A DNA stretch of 64,000 nt from an uncultured Chitinophagaceae bacterium (lineage in GTDB: Bacteria; Bacteroidota; Bacteroidia; Chitinophagales; Chitinophagaceae). The first letter of the stretch is position 1; the number at the start of each line of letters is the position of its first letter. The notes under the pieces are model-generated. The model had not been told where the DNA came from. It did no database searches and saw only the letters and a program-made list of their open reading frames with translations. Both the position numbers and the translations under genes were made by a program. The stretch is from the NCBI GenBank assembly GCA_938017685.1, contig CALIIL010000011.1, positions 18,501 through 82,500 on the forward strand. Direction: 5' to 3'. This document shows positions 1 to 9,128 of the stretch, one piece after another.

Positions 1-695
1 CTAGCTTTTGTTCTTGGGTGTATGGCCAAGATAGTTTTATGTGTAAGGATATTAAGATTTTGTAGTATTTGCAACATACGCTCTTTACTATCCGTATTAT
101 AGGGGCGATGTATTGTTGCAAAATAGTATGGCTCTTCCTCTAATCTAGAAACTTTTTCTTTTACCAAATGTATCATGTCGCACATGACATCTCCAGTAAT
201 ATGAATATTATCTACAATGCCTTCCTTATTTAAATTTGCAACGGCATCGGGCGTTGGACAAAACAGTAAAGAAGAAAAATTATCCGCAATAATTCTATTA
301 ACCTCCTCGGGCATTTCTCTATTATAACTTCTTAAGCCTGCCTCAATATGAATAAGTGGAATATGCATTTTAGAAGCAACTAATGCACCGGCTAGTGTCG
401 AATTTGTATCACCATATACTAGGATAGCATCAAAAGCTTCGTTTATACATACTTTTTCTATTTCGGTAAGCATTATGGCTGTTTGTTCGCCTTGAGGTTT
501 ACTGCCGCCTAAATCAAAAAGATAATCTGGCTTTGGCATATTCAACTCATCAAAAAATACCTTACTCATATTATCATCATAGTGTTGCCCGGTATGTAAT
601 GTTTTTGCAACAAAATGTTTTTGTAATTGTAATTGCATTGGTGCATGCTTTATAAACTGTGGCCTTGCTCCAATGATTGAAAGTATTTTTTTCAT
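1..695 (-). CDS. wecB: UDP-GlcNAc 2-epimerase, non-hydrolysing (3' end cut by window edge)
   Basis: The minus-strand frame opens with ATG at 693-695 and runs off the left edge; about 231 codons are visible and the C-terminus is missing. It begins MKKILSIIGARPQFIKHAPM and continues with HTGQHYDDN, VYGDTNSTLAGAL, HIEAGLRS, NREMPEEVNR and a late AIHPRT. This series is typical of WecB/WbpI GT-B-fold epimerases, which interconvert UDP-GlcNAc (or a 2,3-diacetamido-uronic acid relative) with its manno form. It follows the glycosyltransferase at 753-2099 in the same direction. A WlbA/WlbB-type pair further up the locus makes a WbpI-like role (UDP-ManNAc3NAcA) a real alternative to simple UDP-ManNAc synthesis; the visible part cannot decide. 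Confidence 0.88.
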   Translation of the reverse strand, partial: MKKILSIIGARPQFIKHAPMQLQLQKHFVAKTLHTGQHYDDNMSKVFFDELNMPKPDYLFDLGGSKPQGEQTAIMLTEIEKVCINEAFDAILVYGDTNSTLAGALVASKMHIPLIHIEAGLRSYNREMPEEVNRIIADNFSSLLFCPTPDAVANLNKEGIVDNIHITGDVMCDMIHLVKEKVSRLEEEPYYFATIHRPYNTDSKERMLQILQNLNILTHKTILAIHPRTKA

Positions 696-752
696 TATGT
701 ACAAATGTAGTTTATATCGAAAAAATAAAAGAACAATTATATCCCTCGGATG

Positions 753-2099
753 TTAATCAAGCAAATGACTAATCTTTTCGATGATTTCAATCGATGTTTC
801 ACAATAATAGGCAGATTGGCTTTCAATGAGATTCTGATAATTCTCAGCACCCACTGGATCAATTATGATACTAGGTATATTCAGTAGGTCGGCTTCAATA
901 ATTGAGCCTGAATATCTTGATATGTGTAAGCTTGACCAAGATAGAATTACTGGAAGCACTGCATCATTAGCCTCTTCTAGATTGAAATGATTGATGTTAT
1001 TTTGGATAAGCTGCTCTCTAATTTTTCCTAAGCCATTTTTTCTAGTAGGATGTACGCGAAACCACCATTCTATATTCTTTAGCTTGCATTGTTGCATACA
1101 CTCAATGATAACTTCATCAACAAAATCAAATTGAAGTGTAACAAGAATAATCTTTTTATCTGTGGGCTTTACCAAATTGAATGATGCTATGTATTTATGC
1201 CACTTATTCCCCCCAACAATAGCTTGATGAAATTGTTGTTTTGAGGCCCACTTTCTTATTTCTTCGGCCGAATAATCGTCCCAGCAGTCAAATATCTTGG
1301 GTAAGATATTATAACCATTAAGTGGCACTTTGTTTAATCGTGTATAAGCAACATGCAAAGGACCTTGACCGCCATGTTGCAAATCAATCGTTTCAATCTC
1401 CAATTTATTTGCACAGTAATTTAAATAGTAAATACTATCAGTATAATATGCAACAGTGTATATGCACCTTGCTTTAGTTTTATAAAGCAGTTTATTAAAG
1501 AACCAACAATAATTATTTTTGTTACTTATTAGCTGTATTAAATAATTATTTATTTTTTCTTCTTCTTTCAGGTCAAAAGTGTTTGTGCTCTTTTTTATGC
1601 AGTTAAAAATTTCATTTAAAATAGTTTTATTTATTTTATTCAGTACTTCTTTTTTTCTAAATCTATTTAACAAATTTAGTATGCTCACCATCTGGATGGT
1701 ACCTTTTACATTTAAGTCAAATGGTTTATTGCTGGTATTGATGTACAAAAATTTTTCATTGTCAATAATTGGAGAGGAAAATTTATTTCTTATCACACCT
1801 TGAAATTTATCATTGTGATAAACGTTGGTGCAAAAAAGAGTATCATATTTTTTAGTGAAGAATAAGTAAAGGAATAAATTATAACCTCCGTTTAGATAAC
1901 TCGCTATTTTATCGAAATAATTATTTCTTTTTATACTTTTACGAGAGAATTTTTTTCGAGCAAATTTATTCACGTAAAGATTATAAAATATTCTATACTT
2001 AATAGCAGGCCATAAATGCATATCGTCGAACATTAAAGCATTTACATCAACTTCTCTTTCAATATCATTTAGGAGTTCTATAAGTTCCTCTCTATCCAT
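753..2099 (-). CDS. Probable GT-B-like polysaccharide glycosyltransferase
   Basis: A 448-residue protein without signal peptide or clear membrane segment. The C-terminal half carries ETIDLQHGGQGPLH, then FRVHPTRKNG and ISRYSGSIIEADLLNIPSI. This arrangement is seen in GT-B-fold capsule or sialic-acid-transferring enzymes, where a basic HPTR-type motif and an S/E-containing loop bind the nucleotide donor. It overlaps the upstream flippase gene by 8 bp, so it is probably translated with it. The neighbours make CMP-activated nonulosonic acid, so a nonulosonate transferase is a reasonable guess, but I do not recognise a specific family. The N-terminal 180 residues are lysine- and asparagine-rich and low in GC. 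Confidence 0.6.
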   Translation of the reverse strand: MDREELIELLNDIEREVDVNALMFDDMHLWPAIKYRIFYNLYVNKFARKKFSRKSIKRNNYFDKIASYLNGGYNLFLYLFFTKKYDTLFCTNVYHNDKFQGVIRNKFSSPIIDNEKFLYINTSNKPFDLNVKGTIQMVSILNLLNRFRKKEVLNKINKTILNEIFNCIKKSTNTFDLKEEEKINNYLIQLISNKNNYCWFFNKLLYKTKARCIYTVAYYTDSIYYLNYCANKLEIETIDLQHGGQGPLHVAYTRLNKVPLNGYNILPKIFDCWDDYSAEEIRKWASKQQFHQAIVGGNKWHKYIASFNLVKPTDKKIILVTLQFDFVDEVIIECMQQCKLKNIEWWFRVHPTRKNGLGKIREQLIQNNINHFNLEEANDAVLPVILSWSSLHISRYSGSIIEADLLNIPSIIIDPVGAENYQNLIESQSAYYCETSIEIIEKISHLLD

Positions 2100-3498
2100 T
2101 CAGTTTATTTGATAATTTATAAAGTGCACTTGCGCCTGCAATCATTACAAATATACTTAAGCCAACTTTGTATATTAGCTCAATATCTCTTAAGAAGTAT
2201 ACAGCAATACTCAAAGCTATCTGCAGCGCTAGCCAAAATAAGGGGTAAAATTTTACTGGGTTAACAGACTTAAATGATTTGAATGAATAAAAAATATATC
2301 CTTGAACCAATAGTGAAATGTAACCAGAAATAACTGCAAACTCAAAGCCAAACTTTGGTATGAAAATTAGATTTAGAACAACATTAATTACGCCAGATAA
2401 CAGCGTGACCTTAAATAGTTGCTTTGTTTTATTGAGAAAAAATAGCTTTTGTAATCCGCCAACATACATCGGTCTATAGCACTGTGCCATAATCAATAAA
2501 ATGGCTATGGAATAAAGAGTTTTAAACTCCTCTTTAGCAGCTAAGAAGGAAAAGACTTCCTTGAGCCATAAGCAACTAATAGAACAAATAATGAGTAAAC
2601 CAATTTGCCAAATAAAGATTAAGTTGCGTGCGGTAAGGTCTTTATTATTTTTGTAATTTTCTAATAGAAAGGGCGATATAGCAGTATTAGTAGCTTGTGC
2701 AACTGTGCCAAACAGGTTGCCAAAATTACCGGCAAATCCATAGCTGCCTAAATTATCTGTTGATACATCTAATCGTTCCATGACTACTCTATCCGAAGTA
2801 CGTTGTAAATAAGCAGCAATATTATGTGGGATAAGTGGCATGCCAATTTTCAATGATTCTTTAATAAACCGCCGTTTAAATTTAAATATGGGCTTGATTA
2901 ATTCTTTATAATTCAATGGTATCCAATAACTAATATTATACAACATCATACTAGCAAAAGTAGATATGAAAAATCCCATATAGCCCAGTTTTAAGATGGC
3001 TATGGTATAATAATTTAAAAATACAGCCAGTGTTCCAATAATAGCCGCTCTAATACCAATTTGTAATGGTTTTTTCTTGAGTTGATAATAGAGTTGCCCT
3101 ATTTCCATAGTTTGACCAAAGAATATGATGGGCAGTGTTGTAAGAGCAATAATCTTCCATTTATTTTCTTGCGCCTCAGGTGGAATGACAAAATAAAGTA
3201 ATGTTACAATGAGTAATCCGAAAAGTATATTCCATAAAAAGAGGAAGCCGTAAATCTGCCCCCATATTTTCTTAATATGGTTATTGTGCTTAAAAAAGGT
3301 GTTACTAAGCACCACTTTTAGACCCAAATCTTTAATTGCACCTAACATGGCTGTATAGGATACTACTATCGTAAAAATACCATAATCGGATGTCGTTAGA
3401 AACTTAGTAATTATTGGCAGAATAAAAAAACTGGCTAGTCTTGGTAACTGTGGAGCGACACCATAAATAAGACTATGAGAAAAAATCTTTTTAATCAT
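2092..3498 (-). CDS. Polysaccharide flippase (Wzx/MATE-like oligosaccharide exporter)
   Basis: A 468-residue, strongly hydrophobic protein with roughly a dozen predicted membrane segments, starting IKKIFSHSLIYGVAPQLPRL. This matches the opening of Wzx-type lipid-linked oligosaccharide flippases, which move undecaprenyl-linked repeat units across the inner membrane. The length is normal for the family. It overlaps the genes on both sides by 8 bp, so it is embedded in the polysaccharide operon. No Wzy polymerase is evident in the window, so whether the product is a polymer or a single oligosaccharide is open. Confidence 0.85.
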   Translation of the reverse strand: MIKKIFSHSLIYGVAPQLPRLASFFILPIITKFLTTSDYGIFTIVVSYTAMLGAIKDLGLKVVLSNTFFKHNNHIKKIWGQIYGFLFLWNILFGLLIVTLLYFVIPPEAQENKWKIIALTTLPIIFFGQTMEIGQLYYQLKKKPLQIGIRAAIIGTLAVFLNYYTIAILKLGYMGFFISTFASMMLYNISYWIPLNYKELIKPIFKFKRRFIKESLKIGMPLIPHNIAAYLQRTSDRVVMERLDVSTDNLGSYGFAGNFGNLFGTVAQATNTAISPFLLENYKNNKDLTARNLIFIWQIGLLIICSISCLWLKEVFSFLAAKEEFKTLYSIAILLIMAQCYRPMYVGGLQKLFFLNKTKQLFKVTLLSGVINVVLNLIFIPKFGFEFAVISGYISLLVQGYIFYSFKSFKSVNPVKFYPLFWLALQIALSIAVYFLRDIELIYKVGLSIFVMIAGASALYKLSNKLNG

Positions 3499-4168
3499 TG
3501 CTCATTAAATATTCGGCATGGTCAAAATCTTCAATAGTATCAATATCAATAGAATTTTGTCTATCCATGATGTAAGCAAATGTTTTGTCGGTATAATATT
3601 TTTTACTTTTAATTAGTGATGATTTAAATACATATATCGCACCGTTGGGGTAATATGTTTTTTTTAATTCTTGTCGGTTCCCTAATTTTTCATCTTTAAA
3701 AATGGGTGATAATCTCCCATCTTCTTCTAAATATTTATGCCAAAAAATGGAGTGTTGCTCTTCCGTATAACTAATTATTGAATCAGCATCTTTATTGTAA
3801 AACATTTCAATGGCTTGATCAATATCTTCACTTTTCCTCAGAGGAGAGGTAGGCTGGAGTACTACAAATTCATTATGTATCTTACTGAAATCTTGCTCCA
3901 GCTTATCTAATGTGTATATGTAGGCGTCAACAGATAGTGCTGTATCATTAGCTAATTCTATGGGTCGCATGAATGGAATTGAAGCGCCGCATTCTTGTGC
4001 TATATCAGCAATTTTTGGATCTTCAGTAGAAACTATTACTTCTGTAATATGATTAGCTTTCAAGGCAGCCTCTATTGTATAGGCAATTAAAGGTTTCCCG
4101 GCTAGTAATTTAATATTCTTTCCCGGTAGTCCTTTTGATCCTCCTCGTGCTGGTATAATGGCTAACAT
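3491..4168 (-). CDS. CMP-nonulosonate cytidylyltransferase (NeuA/LegF/PseF family)
   Basis: A 225-residue enzyme beginning LAIIPARGGSKGLPGKNIK, the nucleotide-binding signature of CMP-N-acylneuraminate synthetases. QPTSPLR near residue 105 and a late IDIDTIEDFDHAEYL are further family marks. It joins CMP from CTP to a nonulosonic acid, giving the donor used by sialyl-type transferases. The length matches bacterial LegF/PseF enzymes without the extra esterase domain of some NeuA proteins. It lies 5 bp after the CBS nucleotidyltransferase and overlaps the flippase by 8 bp. The LegG- and NeuB-like neighbours favour legionaminate or sialate over pseudaminate. Confidence 0.9.
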   Translation of the reverse strand: MLAIIPARGGSKGLPGKNIKLLAGKPLIAYTIEAALKANHITEVIVSTEDPKIADIAQECGASIPFMRPIELANDTALSVDAYIYTLDKLEQDFSKIHNEFVVLQPTSPLRKSEDIDQAIEMFYNKDADSIISYTEEQHSIFWHKYLEEDGRLSPIFKDEKLGNRQELKKTYYPNGAIYVFKSSLIKSKKYYTDKTFAYIMDRQNSIDIDTIEDFDHAEYLMSND

Positions 4169-4173
4169 TGCTA

Positions 4174-5220
4174 TTAAAATTTTATCTGATTAATATCACG
4201 TTGTGCCTTTTCATAATCAGCAGGTTTGCCTACATCTAACCAATAGTTCGTGAGCGGGTAAGAGATTACTTTTCGTTTGTCAGCAATCGCCTGATCTAAC
4301 AGATCAGTCGCATTATAAAAAGTATTCTTAGGAATTGATTCTAGTATCTCTTTTTTGAAAAGATATATACCGCCATTAGAATAATAAGTATAAGTAGGTT
4401 TCTCTTTAAAATCTGTGATAATATTAGCTGATGTTTCTAGCACAGCATAAGGAATATCTACTTGATAAGGGATGCTGGCGATAGAAATGTCGGCATCATT
4501 TTTAATAAAGTCAAGAAAAAATTGCTCGTAATCTAAGTTGGTGAGTAAGTCAGAATTAGTAATTAACACATAATCATGTTTGTATTCTTTTACCTGAGAT
4601 ACAGCACCAATTGTTCCTAGTGGCTCATTTTCTTCAAGATAAGTAATGTCTATATTTTTATCTTTACCATCTCCAAAGTACTGTATTATTTGTTCTCCAA
4701 GATATCTGATGGATACATAAAAATCGTCAATGCCGTACAAGGCTAGGCGATCTAAATTATGCTCCATAATGGGCTTATCGCCTACGGGTAATAAAGGTTT
4801 AGGGGTAGTATCGGTAAGTGGCGCTAACCTTGAACCGCGCCCGCCTGCCATGATGATAGCATCTACAGGAAGGTAAGATTTAAGCAACCTAAAATTTATA
4901 ACATTACAAACAATACCCGCTTCATCAATAATGGGTAATATGCCATAATTGCTATTACGGTATTCTATTACTTTTTGAATGTCGTAATTATTCTTATTGA
5001 TATGTTTGGGGTTGGATTGTATTATTTCATCTACTTTTTCCGCAGTACTAATATCTTTTATTAAGGCACGTCTTACATCGCCATCTGTTAGCGAGCCTAT
5101 TAGTTTATCACTTGTATCCACTACAAAAAGAATGGCATCGCTAGCCAATTGATCCAATTGAACCAAGGCTTCTTTTATGCTCTTGCCGCTCTGTATTAAA
5201 TGTTCTTTATAGCTTCTCAA
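4174..5220 (-). CDS. CBS-pair sugar-1-phosphate nucleotidyltransferase (PtmE/LegX-like)
   Basis: A two-part, 348-residue protein. Residues about 1-115 form a CBS-domain pair (VVDTSDKLIGSLTDGDVRRAL is the clearest part). Residues about 118-345 form a nucleotidyltransferase with IIMAGGRGSRLAPLT and LLPVGDKPIMEHNL. This architecture matches PtmE, which makes GDP-GlcN at the start of the Campylobacter legionaminic acid route. The CBS pair probably senses a nucleotide. It overlaps the hydrolysing 2-epimerase by 14 bp. GDP specificity is inferred from the pathway, not seen in the sequence. Confidence 0.82.
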   Translation of the reverse strand: MRSYKEHLIQSGKSIKEALVQLDQLASDAILFVVDTSDKLIGSLTDGDVRRALIKDISTAEKVDEIIQSNPKHINKNNYDIQKVIEYRNSNYGILPIIDEAGIVCNVINFRLLKSYLPVDAIIMAGGRGSRLAPLTDTTPKPLLPVGDKPIMEHNLDRLALYGIDDFYVSIRYLGEQIIQYFGDGKDKNIDITYLEENEPLGTIGAVSQVKEYKHDYVLITNSDLLTNLDYEQFFLDFIKNDADISIASIPYQVDIPYAVLETSANIITDFKEKPTYTYYSNGGIYLFKKEILESIPKNTFYNATDLLDQAIADKRKVISYPLTNYWLDVGKPADYEKAQRDINQIKF

Positions 5221-6319
5221 AATATTGTTTAATTTTTTCTATTATTTGTTGAGATACATGTTCTCTAAAATATACATTATCACCTTTGTAATTACCCATA
5301 TTATTAGCAAGTGACGCACTCTTAATAATCTCTGTCGCTTCAAAGTTACAATTCAAAATATTAGCACTTTGCGAACGCCCTTTTTGCCTATCCCCAACAT
5401 TAATTACATATTTACCAAAAGAAGCAGCTTCTACTATACCACTGGATGTATTACCTAGCAAATAATTGGCATAATGCATGGCATTAAAATAGTGTCGTTT
5501 GCCAAAATTTTCGATAAGACTTACTTTCTTGGGGAGTTCTTTTTTAAGCTGTTCTAATTTTAATCTAAATGCTGATGCTGCCGTATCGGCATTAGGCATG
5601 GTAATAACCAAATGAATATCTTGCCCAATCTGATTTAAAGATTCGTACATCTCCTTAGCATATCCTTGATTTTTTTGTGCTTGAACTGTTTCAGGATGAA
5701 ATGTTATAAGTACATATGGTACATCTGGAATGTCAAAGGTCTGTTTAAAAGAGAGTTCTTCATCAAACACTATATCTTTTAATGTGTCTAAACTTAATGC
5801 GCCTACATTCCAAACCTTGCTTCCTTCTGGAGCATATTTTTGTGCTTCTACTTTATATTCTTCTGTTGAAGTAAATAATAGACTTGAAGCCACACTAATT
5901 TGATGTCTATAAATATTGTCAATTGCACCTAGCGTTTTTTCCCCTGCATGGATATGGGCATATTTAATATTGAAGGGGATGCCTGCTTGCACAGCAGCAT
6001 TCATTTCAAAGCGATCACCAAGTACAATGACCAAGTCATAGGTGTGTTCTTCATAAAATGATGAGAATGCTTCGCAAACTCTCGCATAAGATTGCACGAT
6101 GGATGCTGTATCGTCAGATTCTAAGAGGTCAGTAACTTCAATGGTCGCACCGTAAGCATCATCTCTAATTTCTTTAATGCTTAACCCAAATTTAGGCATG
6201 AGATGCATGCCAAATGCAACGACAGTCAAGTCAAAAAATGCATCCTGAGACAGGTCTTGCAATAATGATTTATAGATACCGTAATCAGCTCTTGAACTTG
6301 TAAGTACTCCTATTTTCAT
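5207..6319 (-). CDS. neuC: NDP-sugar 2-epimerase, hydrolysing (NeuC/LegG type)
   Basis: A 370-residue enzyme opening KIGVLTSSRADYGIYKSLL, the hallmark of hydrolysing 2-epimerases. LVIVLGDRFEMNAAV, HIHAGE and a C-terminal LLGNTSSGIVEAASFG contribute to the nucleotide-sugar site. These enzymes release the free 2-epimerised sugar (ManNAc or its 4-acetamido-6-deoxy form), the substrate of the NeuB-type synthase encoded next. It overlaps that gene by 4 bp. With an LegC-like aminotransferase nearby, the LegG reaction (6-deoxy-Man2,4diNAc) is more likely than the NeuC reaction, but the sequence alone does not settle this. Confidence 0.9.
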   Translation of the reverse strand: MKIGVLTSSRADYGIYKSLLQDLSQDAFFDLTVVAFGMHLMPKFGLSIKEIRDDAYGATIEVTDLLESDDTASIVQSYARVCEAFSSFYEEHTYDLVIVLGDRFEMNAAVQAGIPFNIKYAHIHAGEKTLGAIDNIYRHQISVASSLLFTSTEEYKVEAQKYAPEGSKVWNVGALSLDTLKDIVFDEELSFKQTFDIPDVPYVLITFHPETVQAQKNQGYAKEMYESLNQIGQDIHLVITMPNADTAASAFRLKLEQLKKELPKKVSLIENFGKRHYFNAMHYANYLLGNTSSGIVEAASFGKYVINVGDRQKGRSQSANILNCNFEATEIIKSASLANNMGNYKGDNVYFREHVSQQIIEKIKQYFEKL

Positions 6320-7338
6320 GCAATATCTTCTTTTTGAATTAAATGAAATGAGGGCAAATCATTTTGTAGCTGACGCCCAATCAATTCATCTATTAACATA
6401 GGGCTAATACCTGAACCTGGTCTTATGCATATTAAATCATCTGCTGTAATGGTATGACCTGTTTTTAATGCTTTATTTGTATGTACACTTTTTCTTGCAA
6501 TGCTCTTATTCTTTTTTTCACTTTCACTCGGTTCTTTTATACCAGTACCACTAATAGCCCGTTCTATATTCCGAATACCATCGACCATGGCTTTTAACTC
6601 ACTTGGTTCTAAGGAAGCTCTATGGTCAGGTCCATCCATATTTCTATCCAATGTAAAATGTTTCTCAATAACTACAGCGCCTAACGCAACAGCAGCAATG
6701 GGCACTTCAATACCTAGGGTATGGTCAGAATAGCCCACCTCAACACCAAAGGTATTCTTTATGTCTAACATGGCTAGCAAGTTTACATCTTGCATCGGTG
6801 TAGGGTACTCTGTATTGCAGTGTAGTATTTGCAGCTTGCTTTTTTCAATACCGGCATCCGTTAAGACGTCAATAGCATCTTGAATTTCTGTTTTGTTAGC
6901 CATGCCAGTGGATAGTATAATTGGCTTTTGTTTACTTGCTATTTTTTGCAAGTACGGCTTGTTGGTTATTTCCCCAGATGGCACTTTAAATAAATCAATG
7001 CCTAAACTATTTAATAGGTCTACACTGTCCAAGTCAAAAGCAGTGGATAAGAATTTAATATTTTTGGATTTGCAATAAGCGATTAGTTCATGATGATCTG
7101 TTTCCGAAAGTTCTAATTTCTTCAACATTTCAAATTGACTTTCTTCCTGTTTGCCAGTGTTTTCTATTTGATAATCTGCTTTTTTAGTGGCCTCACTTAC
7201 TAATTTTTTGGCTATAAATGTTTGAAATTTCACATAGTCCACACCAGCTTTTGCAGCCGCATCAATTAACTGCTTTGCAATATTTATATCGCCATTATGG
7301 TTTACGCCGGCTTCTGCTATAATGAGTGTTTTGTTCAT
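6316..7338 (-). CDS. neuB: N-acylneuraminate/legionaminate synthase
   Basis: A 340-residue protein with the NeuB barrel (IIAEAGVNHNGDI at the start, VKFQTF, LSTAFD, FKVPSGEI, ILSTGMA, HCNTEYPTP, GYSDHT, IEKHFTLD). It ends in an antifreeze-like SAF domain from about residue 280 (ARKSVHTNKALKTGHTIT). NeuB enzymes condense phosphoenolpyruvate with a free N-acetylated hexosamine to give the nine-carbon acid. It directly abuts the acyltransferase gene upstream and overlaps the epimerase gene downstream. Product could be Neu5Ac or legionaminate; the LegC-like aminotransferase favours the latter. Confidence 0.93.
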   Translation of the reverse strand: MNKTLIIAEAGVNHNGDINIAKQLIDAAAKAGVDYVKFQTFIAKKLVSEATKKADYQIENTGKQEESQFEMLKKLELSETDHHELIAYCKSKNIKFLSTAFDLDSVDLLNSLGIDLFKVPSGEITNKPYLQKIASKQKPIILSTGMANKTEIQDAIDVLTDAGIEKSKLQILHCNTEYPTPMQDVNLLAMLDIKNTFGVEVGYSDHTLGIEVPIAAVALGAVVIEKHFTLDRNMDGPDHRASLEPSELKAMVDGIRNIERAISGTGIKEPSESEKKNKSIARKSVHTNKALKTGHTITADDLICIRPGSGISPMLIDELIGRQLQNDLPSFHLIQKEDIA

Positions 7339-7974
7339 TTAGTTTATTTTCTCTTTAGCGGGAATACCTACCAATAATTTATTATCCAATACATTTTGCG
7401 TTAGTACAGCGCCCGCCCCTATTATATTAGATGAACCTATTTTTTTATACTGCAACAATGTAGCGCTGGCTCCGATATTATTTTTACGACCTAAAGTTAC
7501 ACCACCAGAAACAACTACTGCAGGGTTAAGTACATTATGATTTTCAATATTTACATCATGACCAATCTGTACCCCTCTATTGATATAGTTGTTATTGCCA
7601 ATCATTATATCTGTTGTAATTAAGCAACCCATCTTGATAATATTCCCCACACCAAGCTTTACGCTGTGATGTATATCAATAGATGGGTGTACTAAATTAG
7701 GAAAGTTGTAGTTGGCATATTTTACGAATATTTTTTCGCGCATCTTAGCTTCGCCATGTGCAATAATTACAGCTACCTTTTTTTTAGTGGCTAAAAAATC
7801 GCTTTCTTCATATAATGAATAGTTTTTATTAAAGAAGAGAATAGATTTCTCAATACAATGTACATCTACAAATCCTTTTATTTCAAAGCTTGCGTCTGCA
7901 GCATTTATTTGTTCAATTAATTGAACGATTTCTTTTGCCGCGCCTCCTGTCCCTATAATGTATACTTCGGTCAT
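7339..7974 (-). CDS. NeuD/PglD-like sugar acyltransferase
   Basis: A 211-residue protein with the two-domain layout of PglD/NeuD. Residues 1-80 form a small Rossmann-like domain (VYIIGTGGAAKEIVQLIE). Residues about 90-205 are a left-handed beta-helix of hexapeptide repeats ending LVGIPAKEKIN. Such enzymes transfer an acetyl group from acetyl-CoA to the 4-amino group made by the aminotransferase. It sits between the aminotransferase and the synthase with no intergenic space, so it is probably the LegH step. O-acetylation of the finished acid, as in NeuD, is the alternative. Confidence 0.85.
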   Translation of the reverse strand: MTEVYIIGTGGAAKEIVQLIEQINAADASFEIKGFVDVHCIEKSILFFNKNYSLYEESDFLATKKKVAVIIAHGEAKMREKIFVKYANYNFPNLVHPSIDIHHSVKLGVGNIIKMGCLITTDIMIGNNNYINRGVQIGHDVNIENHNVLNPAVVVSGGVTLGRKNNIGASATLLQYKKIGSSNIIGAGAVLTQNVLDNKLLVGIPAKEKIN

Positions 7975-9120
7975 TTAAAGAATTACTGTACTGGGCAAAT
8001 TTACCACTCTATCTTCCAACCACATAGCATTTTCCAAAGCATCTGTCTGGCAATGCTTATACATAGGTAATTTATTCATGAGTTGCCAGATAGGTCTTGT
8101 GCCTACTTTGCTCTCGTTGGTTATGCTTAAAAAAGCATCACGTTCTTCTCTGTTTTCTAATATGACTGCATTGAGCCAATAGTTAGAGATTGAATCAGCT
8201 GGTTCATTTAAAAATTGTAAGCCCAGGGTATCACAGATTGTTCTGTAGCTTTCTGCTAGTTTTCTTTTGCTTGCTATAAAGGTTGGTAGCTGTTCTAGTT
8301 GCGCACAACCCAATGCAGCGTTAATATTAGGCATCCGATAGTTATAGCCAATTTCATCATGCGCATATTCCCAAGCATGTGGCATTTTGGCTTGTGTTGT
8401 AATATGTTTTGCCTTCTTGGCAAGCACTACATCATTCGTTAGAATCATGCCGCCGCCGCCTGTTGTCATTACTTTATTACCATTAAAGCTTATAGCTCCA
8501 ACCAGTCCAAAGGTTCCCGTATGTTTTCCCTTATAGTAACTACCTAAGGATTCTGCTGCATCTTCGACCACGGCAATATTGTGTTCATTGCAAATGCTTA
8601 CTATTTCATCTATTCTAGCGGGATGTCCAAAGGTATGCATGGGTACACAAGCGCTGATGCGTTTGTTCGTTTTCTTGTTTACGCAATGACCATCTACTTG
8701 TGTTGTTTCGTTTTCTAGAAACGTTTTTAACGCAATAGGGCTTAAGCCTAAGGTATCTTTATCTACGTCTAGGAATATGGGTGTTGCGTTACAGTATTGA
8801 ATAGCGTTAGCGGTTGAAATGAAGGTTAAAGGCTGTGTTATCACTTCATCATCTTGCTCTACACCGGCAACGATTAATCCAATTTGGATGGCAGCTGTTC
8901 CATTCACTGTTACTATGGCATGTTTGGCACCTGTATACTCAGCAATTTGCTGTTCAAACTGATCTACAAATTTTCCTACACTAGATACAAATGTTGAGTC
9001 TATACACTCATTTAAATACTCTTTTTCTTTACCGTTAAATGTTGGTTCATGCAAATAGATGGGTTCTTCAGTAGAGAATAGCGTCTGAATTTCTTTAATA
9101 AGTTCTGCATGCATATTCAA
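7975..9120 (-). CDS. legC: PLP-dependent sugar aminotransferase, LegC-like
   Basis: A 381-residue member of the DegT/DnrJ/EryC1 family. VTVNGTAAIQIGL binds the cofactor phosphate, VVEDAAESLGS contains the PLP-ring aspartate, and SFNGNKVMTTGGGGM holds the Schiff-base lysine. The opening (EPIYLHEPTFNGKEKEYLNE) and the length fit the LegC subgroup, which aminates the 4-keto intermediate of the legionaminate pathway. It ends at LPSTVIL, where family members also stop. The matching 4,6-dehydratase (LegB) is not in the window. It lies 8 bp after the Gfo/Idh/MocA gene. Confidence 0.87.
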   Translation of the reverse strand: MNMHAELIKEIQTLFSTEEPIYLHEPTFNGKEKEYLNECIDSTFVSSVGKFVDQFEQQIAEYTGAKHAIVTVNGTAAIQIGLIVAGVEQDDEVITQPLTFISTANAIQYCNATPIFLDVDKDTLGLSPIALKTFLENETTQVDGHCVNKKTNKRISACVPMHTFGHPARIDEIVSICNEHNIAVVEDAAESLGSYYKGKHTGTFGLVGAISFNGNKVMTTGGGGMILTNDVVLAKKAKHITTQAKMPHAWEYAHDEIGYNYRMPNINAALGCAQLEQLPTFIASKRKLAESYRTICDTLGLQFLNEPADSISNYWLNAVILENREERDAFLSITNESKVGTRPIWQLMNKLPMYKHCQTDALENAMWLEDRVVNLPSTVIL

Positions 9121-9128
9121 TTATTTTA